DNA from: Acidobacteriota bacterium
GTDB taxonomy: Bacteria > Acidobacteriota > Blastocatellia > RBC074
Assembly: GCA_022072205.1 (NCBI GenBank)
Contig: JAJVID010000055.1
Location: 1-50,842, forward strand
Direction: 5' to 3'
DNA length: 50,842 nucleotides
The notes below the pieces were generated by a model, which searched no databases, was not told the DNA's origin, and saw only the letters and a list, made by a program, of their open reading frames with translations. The translations under genes were made by a program, and so were the position numbers. Shown in pieces: positions 27,874-37,295 of the stretch; within the stretch, counting starts at the first letter, position 1, and every line of letters begins with the position of its first letter.

Positions 27874-29979
27874 ATGAAAGTTTATTCGACACAGGAGATC
27901 AGAAACCTGGGCATTGTAGGTCACGGCGACGCTGGGAAAACCTCCCTCGTCGCCGCTATGCTATTTGCCACTGGCGCGACATCGCGCCTCGGACGTGTGG
28001 ACGAAGGGACGGCCCCTACCGATTACGACGAAGAGGAAATAGCCCGCAAAATCAGCCTCAATCTCACGCCGGCTTACGTTGAACACAAAGGATCAAAGAT
28101 AAATTTGATTGATACGCCCGGCTACGCCGCGTTCATCGCCCACGCCAGACCGGCGTTGCGCGTCTGCGAGACCGCGCTGTTCGTCGTTGACGCGGTCACC
28201 GGCGTCGGCGTGCAGACCGAAAAAGCCTGGGAGTATGCGGACGAATTGCATCGCCCGCGCCCGCGCTTCATCGTCATCAACAAACTGGACAAGGAACGCG
28301 CTGATTTCGGCGCGACGCTCGACGCGCTGCGCGAAAGGTTCGGACACAGTTGCGTGCCGCTCACGCTGCCCATCGGAACGGAGAAGAACTTCCGGGGCGT
28401 GGTGGACGTGATCCGAATGAAGGCTTACGAATTCGACGCCAACGGCAAGCCGAAGGAAGTGGCGATGCCGGCGGAAGGGCGCGGCTACATTGACGAGACG
28501 CACGAAAAATTGATCGAAGCCGTCGCCGAATCCGACGAGACGCTCATGGAGCATTTCTTCGAGGCCGGAACGCTGACCGATGACGAGTTCATCGGCGGCG
28601 TGAGAAAAGCGATCATCAACCGTTCGCTGACGCCGGTTTTCGCCGCATCGTCCGCGAATATGATCGGAGTGGCGACGCTGCTCGACGCGGTGGTTGATTA
28701 TGCGCCGAACCCGGCTGACCTCGGCCCGGTTCATGCGAAGGCCAACGCTGAATCCGGCGCCGAAGATGTCGAGCGCGCGGTTTCTGACAGCGAACCTCCT
28801 GCGGCTTACGTTTTCCGCACCGTTGTCGAAAACTTCGGCAAGATCACGATCATGAAAGTCTGGTCCGGCCTGGTGAAATCCGACGCGACGCTTTACAACA
28901 TCGGCAAAAGCGCGCAGGAGCGTTTAGGCCCGCTGCACGTCGTGCAGGGCAAAAACATCGAGAAGATCGCCGAAGCCCACGCGGGCGACATCGTCGCCGT
29001 CACGAAACTGAAGGACACGGCGACCGGCGACACGCTTTGCGACAAAGCCGCGCCGATCTATTACGAGCCTGTGAAATTCCCCGAAGCCGCGATCCATTTC
29101 GCCATCGAGCCGAAATCGCGCGCGGACGAAGACAAGCTCTCAGGCGCGATTCACAAGATGCTCGACGAAGACCCGTTGCTGCATTACGTTCGCAACGACG
29201 AGACGAAGCAGTTCGAACTCGGCGGCTCCAGCCAGCAGCACGTCGAAACGGCTGTGGCGAAGCTCAAAAACCGCTATCACGTCGAAGTCACTTTGCATCA
29301 ACCCAAGGTGCCTTACCGCGAGACGATCAAGGCCCGCGTCGAGGTGCAGGGGCGCCACAAGAAACAGACCGGCGGGCGCGGACAATTCGGGGATTGCAAA
29401 TGTGTCTTCGAGCCGTTGCCGCGCGGCGGCGGCTTCGAGTTCGTAGACAAAATCTTCGGCGGAGCCATCCCGCAGAATTACCGCCCGGCGGTCGAGAAGG
29501 GAATCAAGGACTCAGCCGCTCGTGGAGCGCTGGCCGGCTATCCGCTGGTTGATTTCAAAGTCGAGTTGATTGACGGCTCCTACCACACGGTGGATTCCGA
29601 CGATCTCTCGTTCCAGATGGCGGGCCGCAAAGCTTTCAAAAACATGATCGAGAAAGCCCACCCGGTGCTGCTCGAACCGGTGATGCACGTCGAAGTCGTC
29701 GCCCCGCAGGAATGCTCCGGCGACATAATGGGCGAGATCAATTCACGCCGAGGCCGCATCCAGGGCATGGATTCAAAGGGAACAAACCAGATCGTCAAAG
29801 CTATCGTGCCGATGGCCGAGATGCTGACCTTCCCGCAATCTCTCAACTCGATCACCTCGGCGCGCGGGTCTTACTCGATGGAGTTTTCTCACTACGACGA
29901 AGTGCCGGCGCACCTGTCGCAAAAGATCGTACAGCAGGCGGTGGCTGAAGGTCGTGTGAGGAAGGAAGAAGAAGAGTAA
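27874..29979 (+). CDS. fusA: Elongation factor G, EF-G2-like paralogue
   Basis: The product is 701 residues from ATG 27874; AGGAG lies eight bases upstream, whereas the ATG at 27868 is too close to it. All five EF-G domains are present. The P-loop reads GHGDAGKTS, G4 is NKLD and G5 is SSAN. Switch I (DYDEEEIARKISLN) lacks the canonical EQERGITI sequence, and the catalytic-loop motif is DTPGY (Tyr84), not DTPGH. These changes mark the EF-G2 group. Family knowledge: the EF-G2 of Mycobacterium smegmatis lacks ribosome-stimulated GTPase activity. This protein may therefore not be the main translocase. Domain IV retains GGRGQFGDCK and domain V GEINSRRGRIQGM. No str operon genes (rpsL, rpsG, tuf) are nearby, which fits a paralogue. 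Confidence 0.85.
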   Translation: MKVYSTQEIRNLGIVGHGDAGKTSLVAAMLFATGATSRLGRVDEGTAPTDYDEEEIARKISLNLTPAYVEHKGSKINLIDTPGYAAFIAHARPALRVCETALFVVDAVTGVGVQTEKAWEYADELHRPRPRFIVINKLDKERADFGATLDALRERFGHSCVPLTLPIGTEKNFRGVVDVIRMKAYEFDANGKPKEVAMPAEGRGYIDETHEKLIEAVAESDETLMEHFFEAGTLTDDEFIGGVRKAIINRSLTPVFAASSANMIGVATLLDAVVDYAPNPADLGPVHAKANAESGAEDVERAVSDSEPPAAYVFRTVVENFGKITIMKVWSGLVKSDATLYNIGKSAQERLGPLHVVQGKNIEKIAEAHAGDIVAVTKLKDTATGDTLCDKAAPIYYEPVKFPEAAIHFAIEPKSRADEDKLSGAIHKMLDEDPLLHYVRNDETKQFELGGSSQQHVETAVAKLKNRYHVEVTLHQPKVPYRETIKARVEVQGRHKKQTGGRGQFGDCKCVFEPLPRGGGFEFVDKIFGGAIPQNYRPAVEKGIKDSAARGALAGYPLVDFKVELIDGSYHTVDSDDLSFQMAGRKAFKNMIEKAHPVLLEPVMHVEVVAPQECSGDIMGEINSRRGRIQGMDSKGTNQIVKAIVPMAEMLTFPQSLNSITSARGSYSMEFSHYDEVPAHLSQKIVQQAVAEGRVRKEEEE

Positions 29980-30001
29980 AAGCGCTGGCTGCATAATGCT
30001 T

Positions 30002-30041
30002 GATAGGCGCGATTGTGTGTTACAGTCGCGCCTATCCTTTT
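30002..30041 (+). terminator. Intrinsic terminator after the EF-G-type gene
   Basis: A perfect 11-bp stem, GATAGGCGCGA (30002-30012) with TCGCGCCTATC (30026-30036), is followed by CTTTT. It lies 22 bases after the EF-G stop and just before the ribosome site of the next gene. Confidence 0.75.
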
Positions 30042-30058
30042 GAAGGGAGGCTGATGGT

Positions 30059-30343
30059 ATGAGTCAAAACGCCGCGTCAGAAGTTTTCACGTTGGAAGAA
30101 GCCGCCAATTATCTGAAATTGCCGTTGGACACGATTGAGCGCGAAGCTAGCCGGGGCCATATTCCTGGCCGTCGTATTGAAGAGGCTTGGCGGTTCCTCA
30201 AAAGCGCAATTGACGATTGGTTGCGCGCGCAAGACAGCCGCGACATCTTGATGCAGCAAGCAGGCGCTTTGAAGGATGACCCATATCTTGATGAGTTGTT
30301 GGCTAAGATTTACCATCACCGCAGACAGTCTGAAGCGGAATAA
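30059..30343 (+). CDS. Helix-turn-helix protein, excisionase-like family
   Basis: The product is 94 residues, with GGGAGG eight bases before the ATG. The N-terminal ~55 residues match the excisionase/MerR-like winged HTH (FTLEEAANYLKLPLDTIEREASRG, split as TLEEAANYLKLP and GHIPGRRIEEAWRFLKSAID). The C-terminal part is acidic and helical (DDPYLDELLAKIYHHRR). It probably binds DNA, perhaps as a small regulator or a toxin-antitoxin component. No integrase or phage gene accompanies it. Terminators on both sides suggest it is a single-gene unit. Confidence 0.8.
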   Translation: MSQNAASEVFTLEEAANYLKLPLDTIEREASRGHIPGRRIEEAWRFLKSAIDDWLRAQDSRDILMQQAGALKDDPYLDELLAKIYHHRRQSEAE

Positions 30344-30396
30344 TTGCCCCTTAAAAAAAGACCAGATCCGCCGATTCGCTTGGGTTATAGCGAGAG

Positions 30397-30435
30397 AGGT
30401 CGGATTGATTCTTCGTAATCAATCCGACCTTCTTT
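30397..30435 (+). terminator. Strong hairpin with T-rich tail
   Basis: A perfect 14-bp stem, AGGTCGGATTGATT (30397-30410) and AATCAATCCGACCT (30417-30430), closes a 6-base loop and is followed by TCTTT. It would end the HTH transcript. From the other strand it lies 52 bases beyond the cysteine-rich frame and could act there as well, although the T-run is missing on that side. Confidence 0.8.
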
Positions 30436-30481
30436 GTCGCAGTCTTTAAGGCTTATCGTAAAAGCTGAGGGGGAGGTCTTA

Positions 30482-30715
30482 TTAAACCTCAATACACCCA
30501 CCCCCAGACGGACAAGACAGAGCAAGAGCATTAAAGCAATTGTACGGCCCTTCCTCGGTCTGGCACCAGTTTTCTATCCACTGAAGGCACTTGCATGGAC
30601 TTGGGTATCCAGACAGTCGGATATACCAATTAGGGCAATTCGGAATACCGCAGCCGTCACTTCGATACTCAGTTGTGATTCTTATGCAGCCACCTTCGCA
30701 ACTCTGTGGTAGAGC
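30482..30715 (-). pseudogene. Cysteine-rich in-frame extension beyond the stop of the upstream exported protein
   Basis: Directly after the TAA at 30716-30718 the same frame stays open for 77 codons and ends at TAA 30482-30484. It contains ten cysteines (for example QSCEGGC, DGCGIPNCPNWY, PCKCLQWIENWC, YNCFNALALSC, GGGC) and four tryptophans, a composition expected of a disulfide-stabilised extracellular domain and not of random non-coding DNA. No ATG, GTG or TTG lies at its beginning. It therefore looks like the C-terminal domain of the preceding exported protein, cut off by a nonsense change or reached by readthrough. Confidence 0.55.
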
Positions 30716-31363
30716 TTATGAGGCCGGGATAACCGCAAAGCCGCTTTGGCCATGTTTGCTTTGTTGTCGTGACTTCGCTTTTGAGCTTACTTTATCGGGG
30801 GTTTCGTTGATGTACCCGGTTCCATCGCCAAAGCTGATTTTTTGCAGGATTAATGTCACCCTGCTGCGTCCGATGCCTGCGAAGTTTGGATCTTGCTCAA
30901 TTTTTTTGCCTAAGCCGCGCCGATTGCTTTCCGGTAGGTATAGCACGGCAGTCTTGCTTGGCAATAGGGGCATGTCGGTAGAGGTGGGCGATTCCCGGAG
31001 GTCTGCAAGACGTGGATCGCCGTAGTAGAAAAATGTCCCTGTGGCTACATTCCGCGCTGAGAATCGCCTGGTTTCGGGAAAGACTAAGGCGACGTACATG
31101 AAGTAAATCGGCTTGTCTGATATATTCTTTACTTCAATCTCAGCATCGCTAGGAAATGCCGGCGATTGAAGGTTGTTGACTTTCACAATTTCTATCACTC
31201 CTGCTGGCATTTCAGACTTCCGAATTTCCAGCTTCCTTTCGGCGGGCTGAGCCTGAGCAGGTGGGAGATGAGTTCTGGTGATGGCCATAGCGCCGGTTAC
31301 GCAGGTTATACCCATCAGGCTGCTGAGAACGGTGATTGTTGCGTACTTCACGTTGTTATTCAT
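30716..31363 (-). CDS. Exported protein of unknown function
   Basis: The product is 215 residues, with GGAGG seven bases before the ATG. The N-terminus is a signal peptide or anchor (ATITVLSSLMGITCVTGAMA). The mature region reads as a beta-rich fold with AEIEVKNISDKPIYFMYVAL, FFYYGDPRLADLR, LPSKTAVLYLPES and VTLILQKISFGDGTGYI, a pattern of an Ig-like or cohesion-type extracellular module. I do not recognise a named family. The frame is followed, past its TAA, by a 77-codon cysteine-rich extension, so the true protein may be ~292 residues. The gene lies in a stretch visibly richer in A and T than its neighbours. Confidence 0.75.
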   Translation of the reverse strand: MNNNVKYATITVLSSLMGITCVTGAMAITRTHLPPAQAQPAERKLEIRKSEMPAGVIEIVKVNNLQSPAFPSDAEIEVKNISDKPIYFMYVALVFPETRRFSARNVATGTFFYYGDPRLADLRESPTSTDMPLLPSKTAVLYLPESNRRGLGKKIEQDPNFAGIGRSRVTLILQKISFGDGTGYINETPDKVSSKAKSRQQSKHGQSGFAVIPAS

Positions 31364-31374
31364 GGCTTGGCCTC

Positions 31375-31620
31375 CTACGGAAAATTATCTGAATAGGTCA
31401 CCGTAGTTTTTAGCTGAATCGGCACGGTGACCAGTTGATGCTTGTGTGTGCAGAAAAGTGGGTCAAAGTGATTGGCTACCCCTTCGCCACAATCTTTTGG
31501 TTCACTGAGAAACGAGTCTGAGAATTGGGAAATATTGTTGTGACTTCGGTGCATCGGAATGTCGGGGCTATCTTTCCCGAAGTCGGTGAGAAGATACTTT
31601 CTGGTATGAGCCGCAGTCAA
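31375..31620 (-). CDS. Possible small protein upstream of the exported protein gene
   Basis: This frame (81 residues from a TTG at 31620, or 59 from ATG 31554) ends 11 bases before the start of the next gene, a spacing typical of coupling. Its text includes SEPKDCGEGVANHFDPLFCT and PIQLKTTVTYSDNFP, which looks protein-like. There is no ribosome site before the TTG and no recognised family. It may be a real gene, a remnant or chance. Confidence 0.3.
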   Translation of the reverse strand: MTAAHTRKYLLTDFGKDSPDIPMHRSHNNISQFSDSFLSEPKDCGEGVANHFDPLFCTHKHQLVTVPIQLKTTVTYSDNFP

Positions 31621-31780
31621 GGAATTTGTAGAGCAAATAACCAGATTGTGTTACGTTCTTAACCTAGCCTTCCTGCGTCCTCAGCGATTTGCGCAGATTC
31701 TATCCCCGCCGTCAAGTCTCGCTTTCAACCAAGACAAGTTCAAGCTGATGGCGTCTCTATGTGTCTGAAGAGAATGCTAC
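31621..31780. other. Intergenic region after the cyclase gene
   Basis: No gene or clear hairpin was seen. It separates the adenylate cyclase stop from the AT-richer patch and may carry the promoter for the genes at 31620-30482. Confidence 0.35.
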
Positions 31781-33373
<1,593 letters not shown>

Positions 33374-33376
33374 AAT

Positions 33377-34135
33377 TCAGAATTCGTATTCGCGTCCGAC
33401 TTCAGCCACGATGATGCGGGGATTATTGAGCGCCTCGATTTCCTCGATGACTTGATCGCGGTAGGCCGCTTTGATGTGCACGGCGTAGATCGGGATGCCG
33501 GGTTTCATCTTCGACATCTCTTCCAGCAATGTCGCAGGCGAATGATGCTGCGACGCGCGGGCCAGTTCGGTCATCCGATTTGGGAATGAAAGATCAATGA
33601 AAATGGCGCGCAGGTTGTCGCATTCACTGGTTACTTGCCAGATGCGTTCGGTCGCGCCGGTGTCGGATGTGAACAGCAGCGCGCTGCGGTCGTCTTCAAC
33701 GATCAAGCCGTGCGTCAGAACCGTGTGCGTGACCTGAATCGGAGTCACTTTCAAACCTTCAGTCAGAAAACTCTCGCCCGTTCTGATCGGACGCCAGGAG
33801 ACCAGATCGGCGCGATCATTCTTCATCGTGTCCAGCGTGATCCACACTCGCGGAGTGAAGATGTGTTGCCGCATCGCATCGAAGTCCGATTGCGTCGCGT
33901 AGAGATTGACAGGCTCGCGTATCTCATCGAACAGGTTGGTCAGGTAGAGAGGGAGCGAGAAGACATGATCGAGATGCGCGTGCGTGATGATGATCGAGCG
34001 AATGCGAAGCTGCTCTTCGGGCGTCAAGCCGATGGCTATCGCGCCCGCGTCAATCGCCAGCGTGTCGTTGATCAGATAGGTGGTCAGTAACTGAACCCGC
34101 CCATCCATTGTGCTTGGTACGATTCGGAATTTCAC
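33377..34135 (-). CDS. Class II-type cyclic-nucleotide phosphodiesterase (MBL fold)
   Basis: This 252-residue protein has the metallo-beta-lactamase fold. The zinc motif ITHAHLDHVFSLPLYL agrees with the start of the class II cAMP phosphodiesterase signature (H-x-H-L-D-H-[LIVM]-x-[GS]). Other ligand positions are His in THTVLTHG, Asp in LLFTSDTGATERIW and His in YAVHIKAAY. IFIDLSFPNR is also typical of this family. It would open cyclic AMP to AMP. The gene precedes the adenylate cyclase by three bases and follows a membrane-anchored protein by 22, so synthesis and breakdown of the messenger are under one promoter. No signal peptide is visible, so it is cytoplasmic. Confidence 0.85.
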   Translation of the reverse strand: MKFRIVPSTMDGRVQLLTTYLINDTLAIDAGAIAIGLTPEEQLRIRSIIITHAHLDHVFSLPLYLTNLFDEIREPVNLYATQSDFDAMRQHIFTPRVWITLDTMKNDRADLVSWRPIRTGESFLTEGLKVTPIQVTHTVLTHGLIVEDDRSALLFTSDTGATERIWQVTSECDNLRAIFIDLSFPNRMTELARASQHHSPATLLEEMSKMKPGIPIYAVHIKAAYRDQVIEEIEALNNPRIIVAEVGREYEF

Positions 34136-34157
34136 TGTTGCAGTTGAGAACGCTGCC

Positions 34158-34856
34158 CTACTTCTTAAGCGATTTCAGCATCGCCTGGAACTCGCCCTGC
34201 GCCGCCGCGACGGTTTTCGCAGGTCCGGTCAATTTGAAAAAGACTTCGCCTCCCGGACCCTCGGCGATTGCGCCGAGCAGCCGATAGCCGGCCTTCGGCC
34301 CGCTCGATTGGCCCATCATCTGTCCGCCTCCCTTGAAGGTCCCGCTCACGTCAACCGTCGTCACGTTCAGCCCGTTGATCGTTTCCTGCTTCTGCGCCGG
34401 CGCGCTGTCGGCCTTCTCGAACTGCCCGATCCATCGGTCAATATTGGCCTGGACTCCGCCGCCCAGGTTTTCGAAGACGGCGCATTCGGCTCCTTCGCTG
34501 TCCCCTTTTGCGGCTGGGATCAGATACGTGGCCGCGCGCATTCCGCTCGCCGGTTTGGCTTCCCAGCGCGCTGGCGCAGTCCATTTGACGGCGCCCGATC
34601 CGCCGCTCTGGCTTCCCGATCCCCCTGGCATCATTGCTCCCGGCGAAGCGGATGCGGCGTCGGACGAACCGCCGGTCGCCCCGGTTGTCCCGGTGGGAGG
34701 ATGATTCGGCGGCAATGTGTTATTTGAAACCGCCGCTGGGTTGTTGGCCGTGACGGCGGGGCCGTAAGCCTGGTTGATGTAATTGGTCCCGATGTAGCCG
34801 ATGACCAGTCCGGCCAGCAGTCCTATGATTCCGTAAAGATAGTTTGGTTTATTCAT
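34158..34856 (-). CDS. Membrane-anchored protein with a PsbP/DUF1795-like domain (tentative)
   Basis: The product is 232 residues from ATG 34856; a TTG eight codons upstream is an alternative, and neither has a clear ribosome site. One N-terminal helix ([20 protein letters not shown]) is followed by a low-complexity Asn, Pro, Gly, Ser linker (about 30-90). The C-terminal domain (about 95-232) has [40 protein letters not shown] and [14 protein letters not shown]. This looks like exported domains widespread in planctomycetes and acidobacteria. Function unknown. It follows the tetraheme cytochrome by 53 bases. Confidence 0.65.
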   Translation of the reverse strand: MNKPNYLYGIIGLLAGLVIGYIGTNYINQAYGPAVTANNPAAVSNNTLPPNHPPTGTTGATGGSSDAASASPGAMMPGGSGSQSGGSGAVKWTAPARWEAKPASGMRAATYLIPAAKGDSEGAECAVFENLGGGVQANIDRWIGQFEKADSAPAQKQETINGLNVTTVDVSGTFKGGGQMMGQSSGPKAGYRLLGAIAEGPGGEVFFKLTGPAKTVAAAQGEFQAMLKSLKK

Positions 34857-34909
34857 TGTCTGATCAAACAGGAGGCGCAAGCGATCAACGCCGCGCCCCC
34901 GAATTTATG

Positions 34910-35401
34910 TTATTTCACTTCATGACAGGCCGCGCATTTCGTCGGCCCTTCGCCCTGCTTCAATACCTTGCCGGCGTCTTTGGGCTGTTTAGTGATTTCG
35001 CCCCTGTGGCAATCAATGCAGTTGATGTGATACGCCTCTTTGCTCCAAAGCTCAGTTCCGTCCGAGCCTTTCGGAGTCTTCGGATCGCTTTCTTTGCGAA
35101 CATGACAATCGTAGCAGAAGGGAATCTTTTCTGATTTGCCCGCGTTGAAACTCTCAAGCGTCAGCCCTTTGTTTGTGTGATGGCAATAGGTGCAATCCGA
35201 AAACGCGAGGTGCTGTTGATGCGTGAATTTCACCTGCCCCCATTTTTCGTCAACCGAAGGGATGATGAGATCGTCACCCGGCAGCTTCTGTGTTTGAGAC
35301 GCTTCATTGACGGATGCCGCCTGCCCGGTCAAAGGCCGGCTTGAAAGAGATAGCAGTCCGACCGCAGCGAAGCAAACGAAAATCAGAAGTTTCAATTTCA
35401 T
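34910..35401 (-). CDS. Exported tetraheme c-type cytochrome
   Basis: The protein is 163 residues from ATG 35401. A signal peptide (KLKLLIFVCFAAVGLLSLSS) directs it to the periplasm, where cytochrome c maturation must occur. Four CxxCH heme-binding motifs are visible: CTYCHH, CYDCH, CIDCH and CAACH, and extra His residues (FTHQQHLAF) could be distal ligands. This is the c3/c7-like multiheme pattern. Such proteins shuttle electrons in the periplasm. It is the first gene of a likely operon with the membrane-anchored protein, phosphodiesterase and cyclase. Partner reductases are not in the window. Confidence 0.88.
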   Translation of the reverse strand: MKLKLLIFVCFAAVGLLSLSSRPLTGQAASVNEASQTQKLPGDDLIIPSVDEKWGQVKFTHQQHLAFSDCTYCHHTNKGLTLESFNAGKSEKIPFCYDCHVRKESDPKTPKGSDGTELWSKEAYHINCIDCHRGEITKQPKDAGKVLKQGEGPTKCAACHEVK

Positions 35402-35857
35402 CCTAGTTGTTCTCCAGTAGTTTTGTGTTCTTTGATCTTTACGCTCGGAGCGGCGCAACTTCGGAATACGTCATCGGGGCGCGACAGGTAGAGTAAAACG
35501 CCTCATCCAATGCGTCAATCTAATCGTGTCATGAATGCTCTGATTGGGGAGATATCTGGAACGGGAGGCGCAATCTTTCCATCAGGCGGCCAATTCCTTG
35601 CTTTCGCCAAATTGCCGTAATATGATCCGGGCGTTGCATCGAAGCTGCAACCGCTGATTCCTGCGACGCAGATCAGTTATTGCGATGAACTTTAAACGGC
35701 TAAGCCTGTTTCAATCTTTTCGGTTCAGAGGTAACGGTTTCCCTTCGATATGATCAAGATGCAAACGCGCCCCGTCGGCGCGAAAACAAAGTCAGGTAAG
35801 CGATGTAGCTGATCACGCTATCTCCCTGAAATAGTCGCTTGCCTGCGAGGAGGCAAT
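35402..35857. other. Divergent intergenic region
   Basis: This 456-base stretch separates the cytochrome operon from the small plus-strand gene. It contains a short perfect hairpin CGCGCC/GGCGCG (35766-35771 and 35777-35782) and the overlapping hairpins described separately at 35833-35871. No convincing gene was found. Promoters for both sides should lie here. Confidence 0.4.
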
Positions 35858-35871
35858 ATGAGCAAGCGACT
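35833..35871 (+). promoter_or_regulatory. Two mutually exclusive hairpins around a ribosome site and start codon
   Basis: Outer pairing: AGTCGCTTGC (35833-35842) with GCAAGCGACT (35862-35871), a perfect 10-bp stem with ribosome site and ATG in its loop. Inner pairing: TTGCCT (35839-35844) with AGGCAA (35851-35856), which covers the GAGGAGG (35847-35853). They share 35839-35842, so only one can form. This could be a translation switch or, at the DNA level, an operator. Confidence 0.5.
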
Positions 35872-36142
35872 GACCAACCGTGAAAAACTTCTCTCCAAGC
35901 TGAGCAATCTCTCTGAAAACCAGATTGCGGAACTCCTTAAATACGCCGCAGCTCTTGAAAAGAGCAGGCAGGGCGACGCCAACCCCGAAGCATCCCTTCA
36001 AACGCCCTCCCAAACACCAGAAGATGAGTTGTTGATCTTGCTGAGCGCGGCTCGCGAAAATCGCAAGGCGCGGCAGGTGTTTGAATGGGAATCCGTTCGC
36101 AGAAGAGCGGAGGTCAAGGCGTCAATTCATCGTTACCGGTAG
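35858..36142 (+). CDS. Small helical protein of unknown function
   Basis: The product is 94 residues, with GAGGAGG five bases before the ATG. The N-half is helical (LTNREKLLSKLSNLSENQIAEL split at NLSENQ; then LLKYAAALEKSR), and a Pro/Gln/Thr linker leads to a basic C-terminal helix (RENRKARQVFEWESVRRR). The N-terminal helix pattern recalls small antitoxin-like proteins such as DUF2281, but no toxin partner follows. Its start region can fold into alternative hairpins. The next gene begins about 44 bases downstream or overlaps it. Confidence 0.6.
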   Translation: MSKRLTNREKLLSKLSNLSENQIAELLKYAAALEKSRQGDANPEASLQTPSQTPEDELLILLSAARENRKARQVFEWESVRRRAEVKASIHRYR

Positions 36143-36185
36143 TCTGCCGATGGTTATGACAATTTCGAGAACGCGAGCGCATTTG

Positions 36186-37040
36186 ATGAAAGATGACAGA
36201 TTGCGATCGGCCAGGAGTTCGGCTCGGAATTTCCTCCAACGATTCTTATGTATCGTGTTGTTGCCGGGGTTGTTGTTTGTCGAAATCGTGGCCCAGCAGT
36301 CAAACCGACAGACGAATTCGTCGCAGAAAGAATTGCTGGCGCGTCTGGCTTCAAGCGATGAGGAACAACGTCTGGACGCAGTCCTGCAAATGGGCGCGTT
36401 CCTGCGTGACGCTACTGATTCGGCTGAGACGCCCGCAATCACCGCTCTCAGTAACGCTCTTCAACAAGACTCATCGCCGGTTGTGCGCGCTCTTGCGGCC
36501 AGGGCGCTGGAACTTGGAGCGGGGAATCAATTCAGTGACAAGATTGTCCCGGCATTGATCGCCGCGCTTGGGAAAGAGCGGGAGGGGGCGGTGCGCAAGG
36601 CGATCATTTATGCGCTGGCGCGTTATCCCCAACCGCAAGTCACCGCGGTGTTAATCCCGCTTCTCGATGACAAAAACTCTGAATTGCGCGCCGCAGCCGC
36701 TTATGCGCTGGCTGAGAGTAGTGACGCGTCAGCCACGCAACCGCTGATCGAAGCGCTGCGGAAGCGCGGGGGGGATGAAGATGCGTTTGCGCGCAGCCAG
36801 GCGGCGCGCGGGCTTGGTCGCATTGGGGATCGTGATTCGATCAACCCGCTGCTCGAAGCGTTGACGCGCGACAAATCACAGGAAGTTCGCCGCGATGCCG
36901 CGACGGCGCTTGGGCGAATAGCGGCGCGGCAGGATGCCAAAGTAATCGAGGCTTTGCGCAATGCGGCGCTGTCCAATGATCCTTATCTGGCCGCTGCGGC
37001 TGACAACGCCATCGCCAGCGTCAATGCGCGCAATCCGTAG
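36186..37040 (+). CDS. Exported HEAT-repeat protein
   Basis: I take ATG 36186 as start (284 residues), since the codons from 36081 read through the previous gene and give no signal sequence. The N-terminus then has a signal peptide (NFLQRFLCIVLLPGLLFVEIVAQQ, split at LLPGLL). From about residue 55 it carries consecutive HEAT/PBS-lyase-type repeats (VVRALAARALELG, AVRKAIIYALARYPQPQ, ELRAAAAYALAES, QAARGLGRIGD, EVRRDAATALGRIAARQ). These form a helical solenoid that binds other proteins. Its location is outside the cytoplasm if the signal works. Partners are unknown; two exported phosphatases lie downstream. No strong ribosome site is visible, so the exact start is uncertain. Confidence 0.75.
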   Translation: MKDDRLRSARSSARNFLQRFLCIVLLPGLLFVEIVAQQSNRQTNSSQKELLARLASSDEEQRLDAVLQMGAFLRDATDSAETPAITALSNALQQDSSPVVRALAARALELGAGNQFSDKIVPALIAALGKEREGAVRKAIIYALARYPQPQVTAVLIPLLDDKNSELRAAAAYALAESSDASATQPLIEALRKRGGDEDAFARSQAARGLGRIGDRDSINPLLEALTRDKSQEVRRDAATALGRIAARQDAKVIEALRNAALSNDPYLAAAADNAIASVNARNP

Positions 37041-37184
37041 TTTCGCGTTCCTGGCAAAAGCCTTCAAGCTCTGAAATTTATATAATCCCTTTCCGAAAAA
37101 ATGAATAATCCAGAATTTTGAATTTCACTGGACAACCTGCCTCATAATCCGTATCATCCACAGCGTCGCCCTTTGGATAACAAA

Positions 37185-37202
37185 CGATCACGTTCGTGAT
37201 CG
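37185..37202. promoter_or_regulatory. 18-bp palindrome upstream of the first phosphatase gene
   Basis: CGATCACG, TT, CGTGATCG form a perfect inverted repeat at 37185-37202, 93 bases before the start at 37296. It resembles an operator for a dimeric regulator. A short mRNA hairpin is the alternative. Confidence 0.4.
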
Positions 37203-37295
37203 AACAACAACGAGCTGAAGAAAAAGTGAATACTCAACCCCGCCGCACGGCAGCGAAAGCTTCAAGCGGCAGGTGTTCTCAACGGGACTAGCAAA

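Noticed and set aside
27622-27924. Basic minus-strand frame before the EF-G gene
   Set aside because: It overlaps the EF-G ribosome site and start; from its internal ATG (27849) there is no ribosome site, codon third positions look unbiased, and no family is recognised. A real gene cannot be fully excluded.
30434-30712. Plus-strand frame of 92 codons
   Set aside because: It lies opposite the cysteine-rich minus-strand frame, starts right after a terminator without a ribosome site, and its translation has no visible domain.
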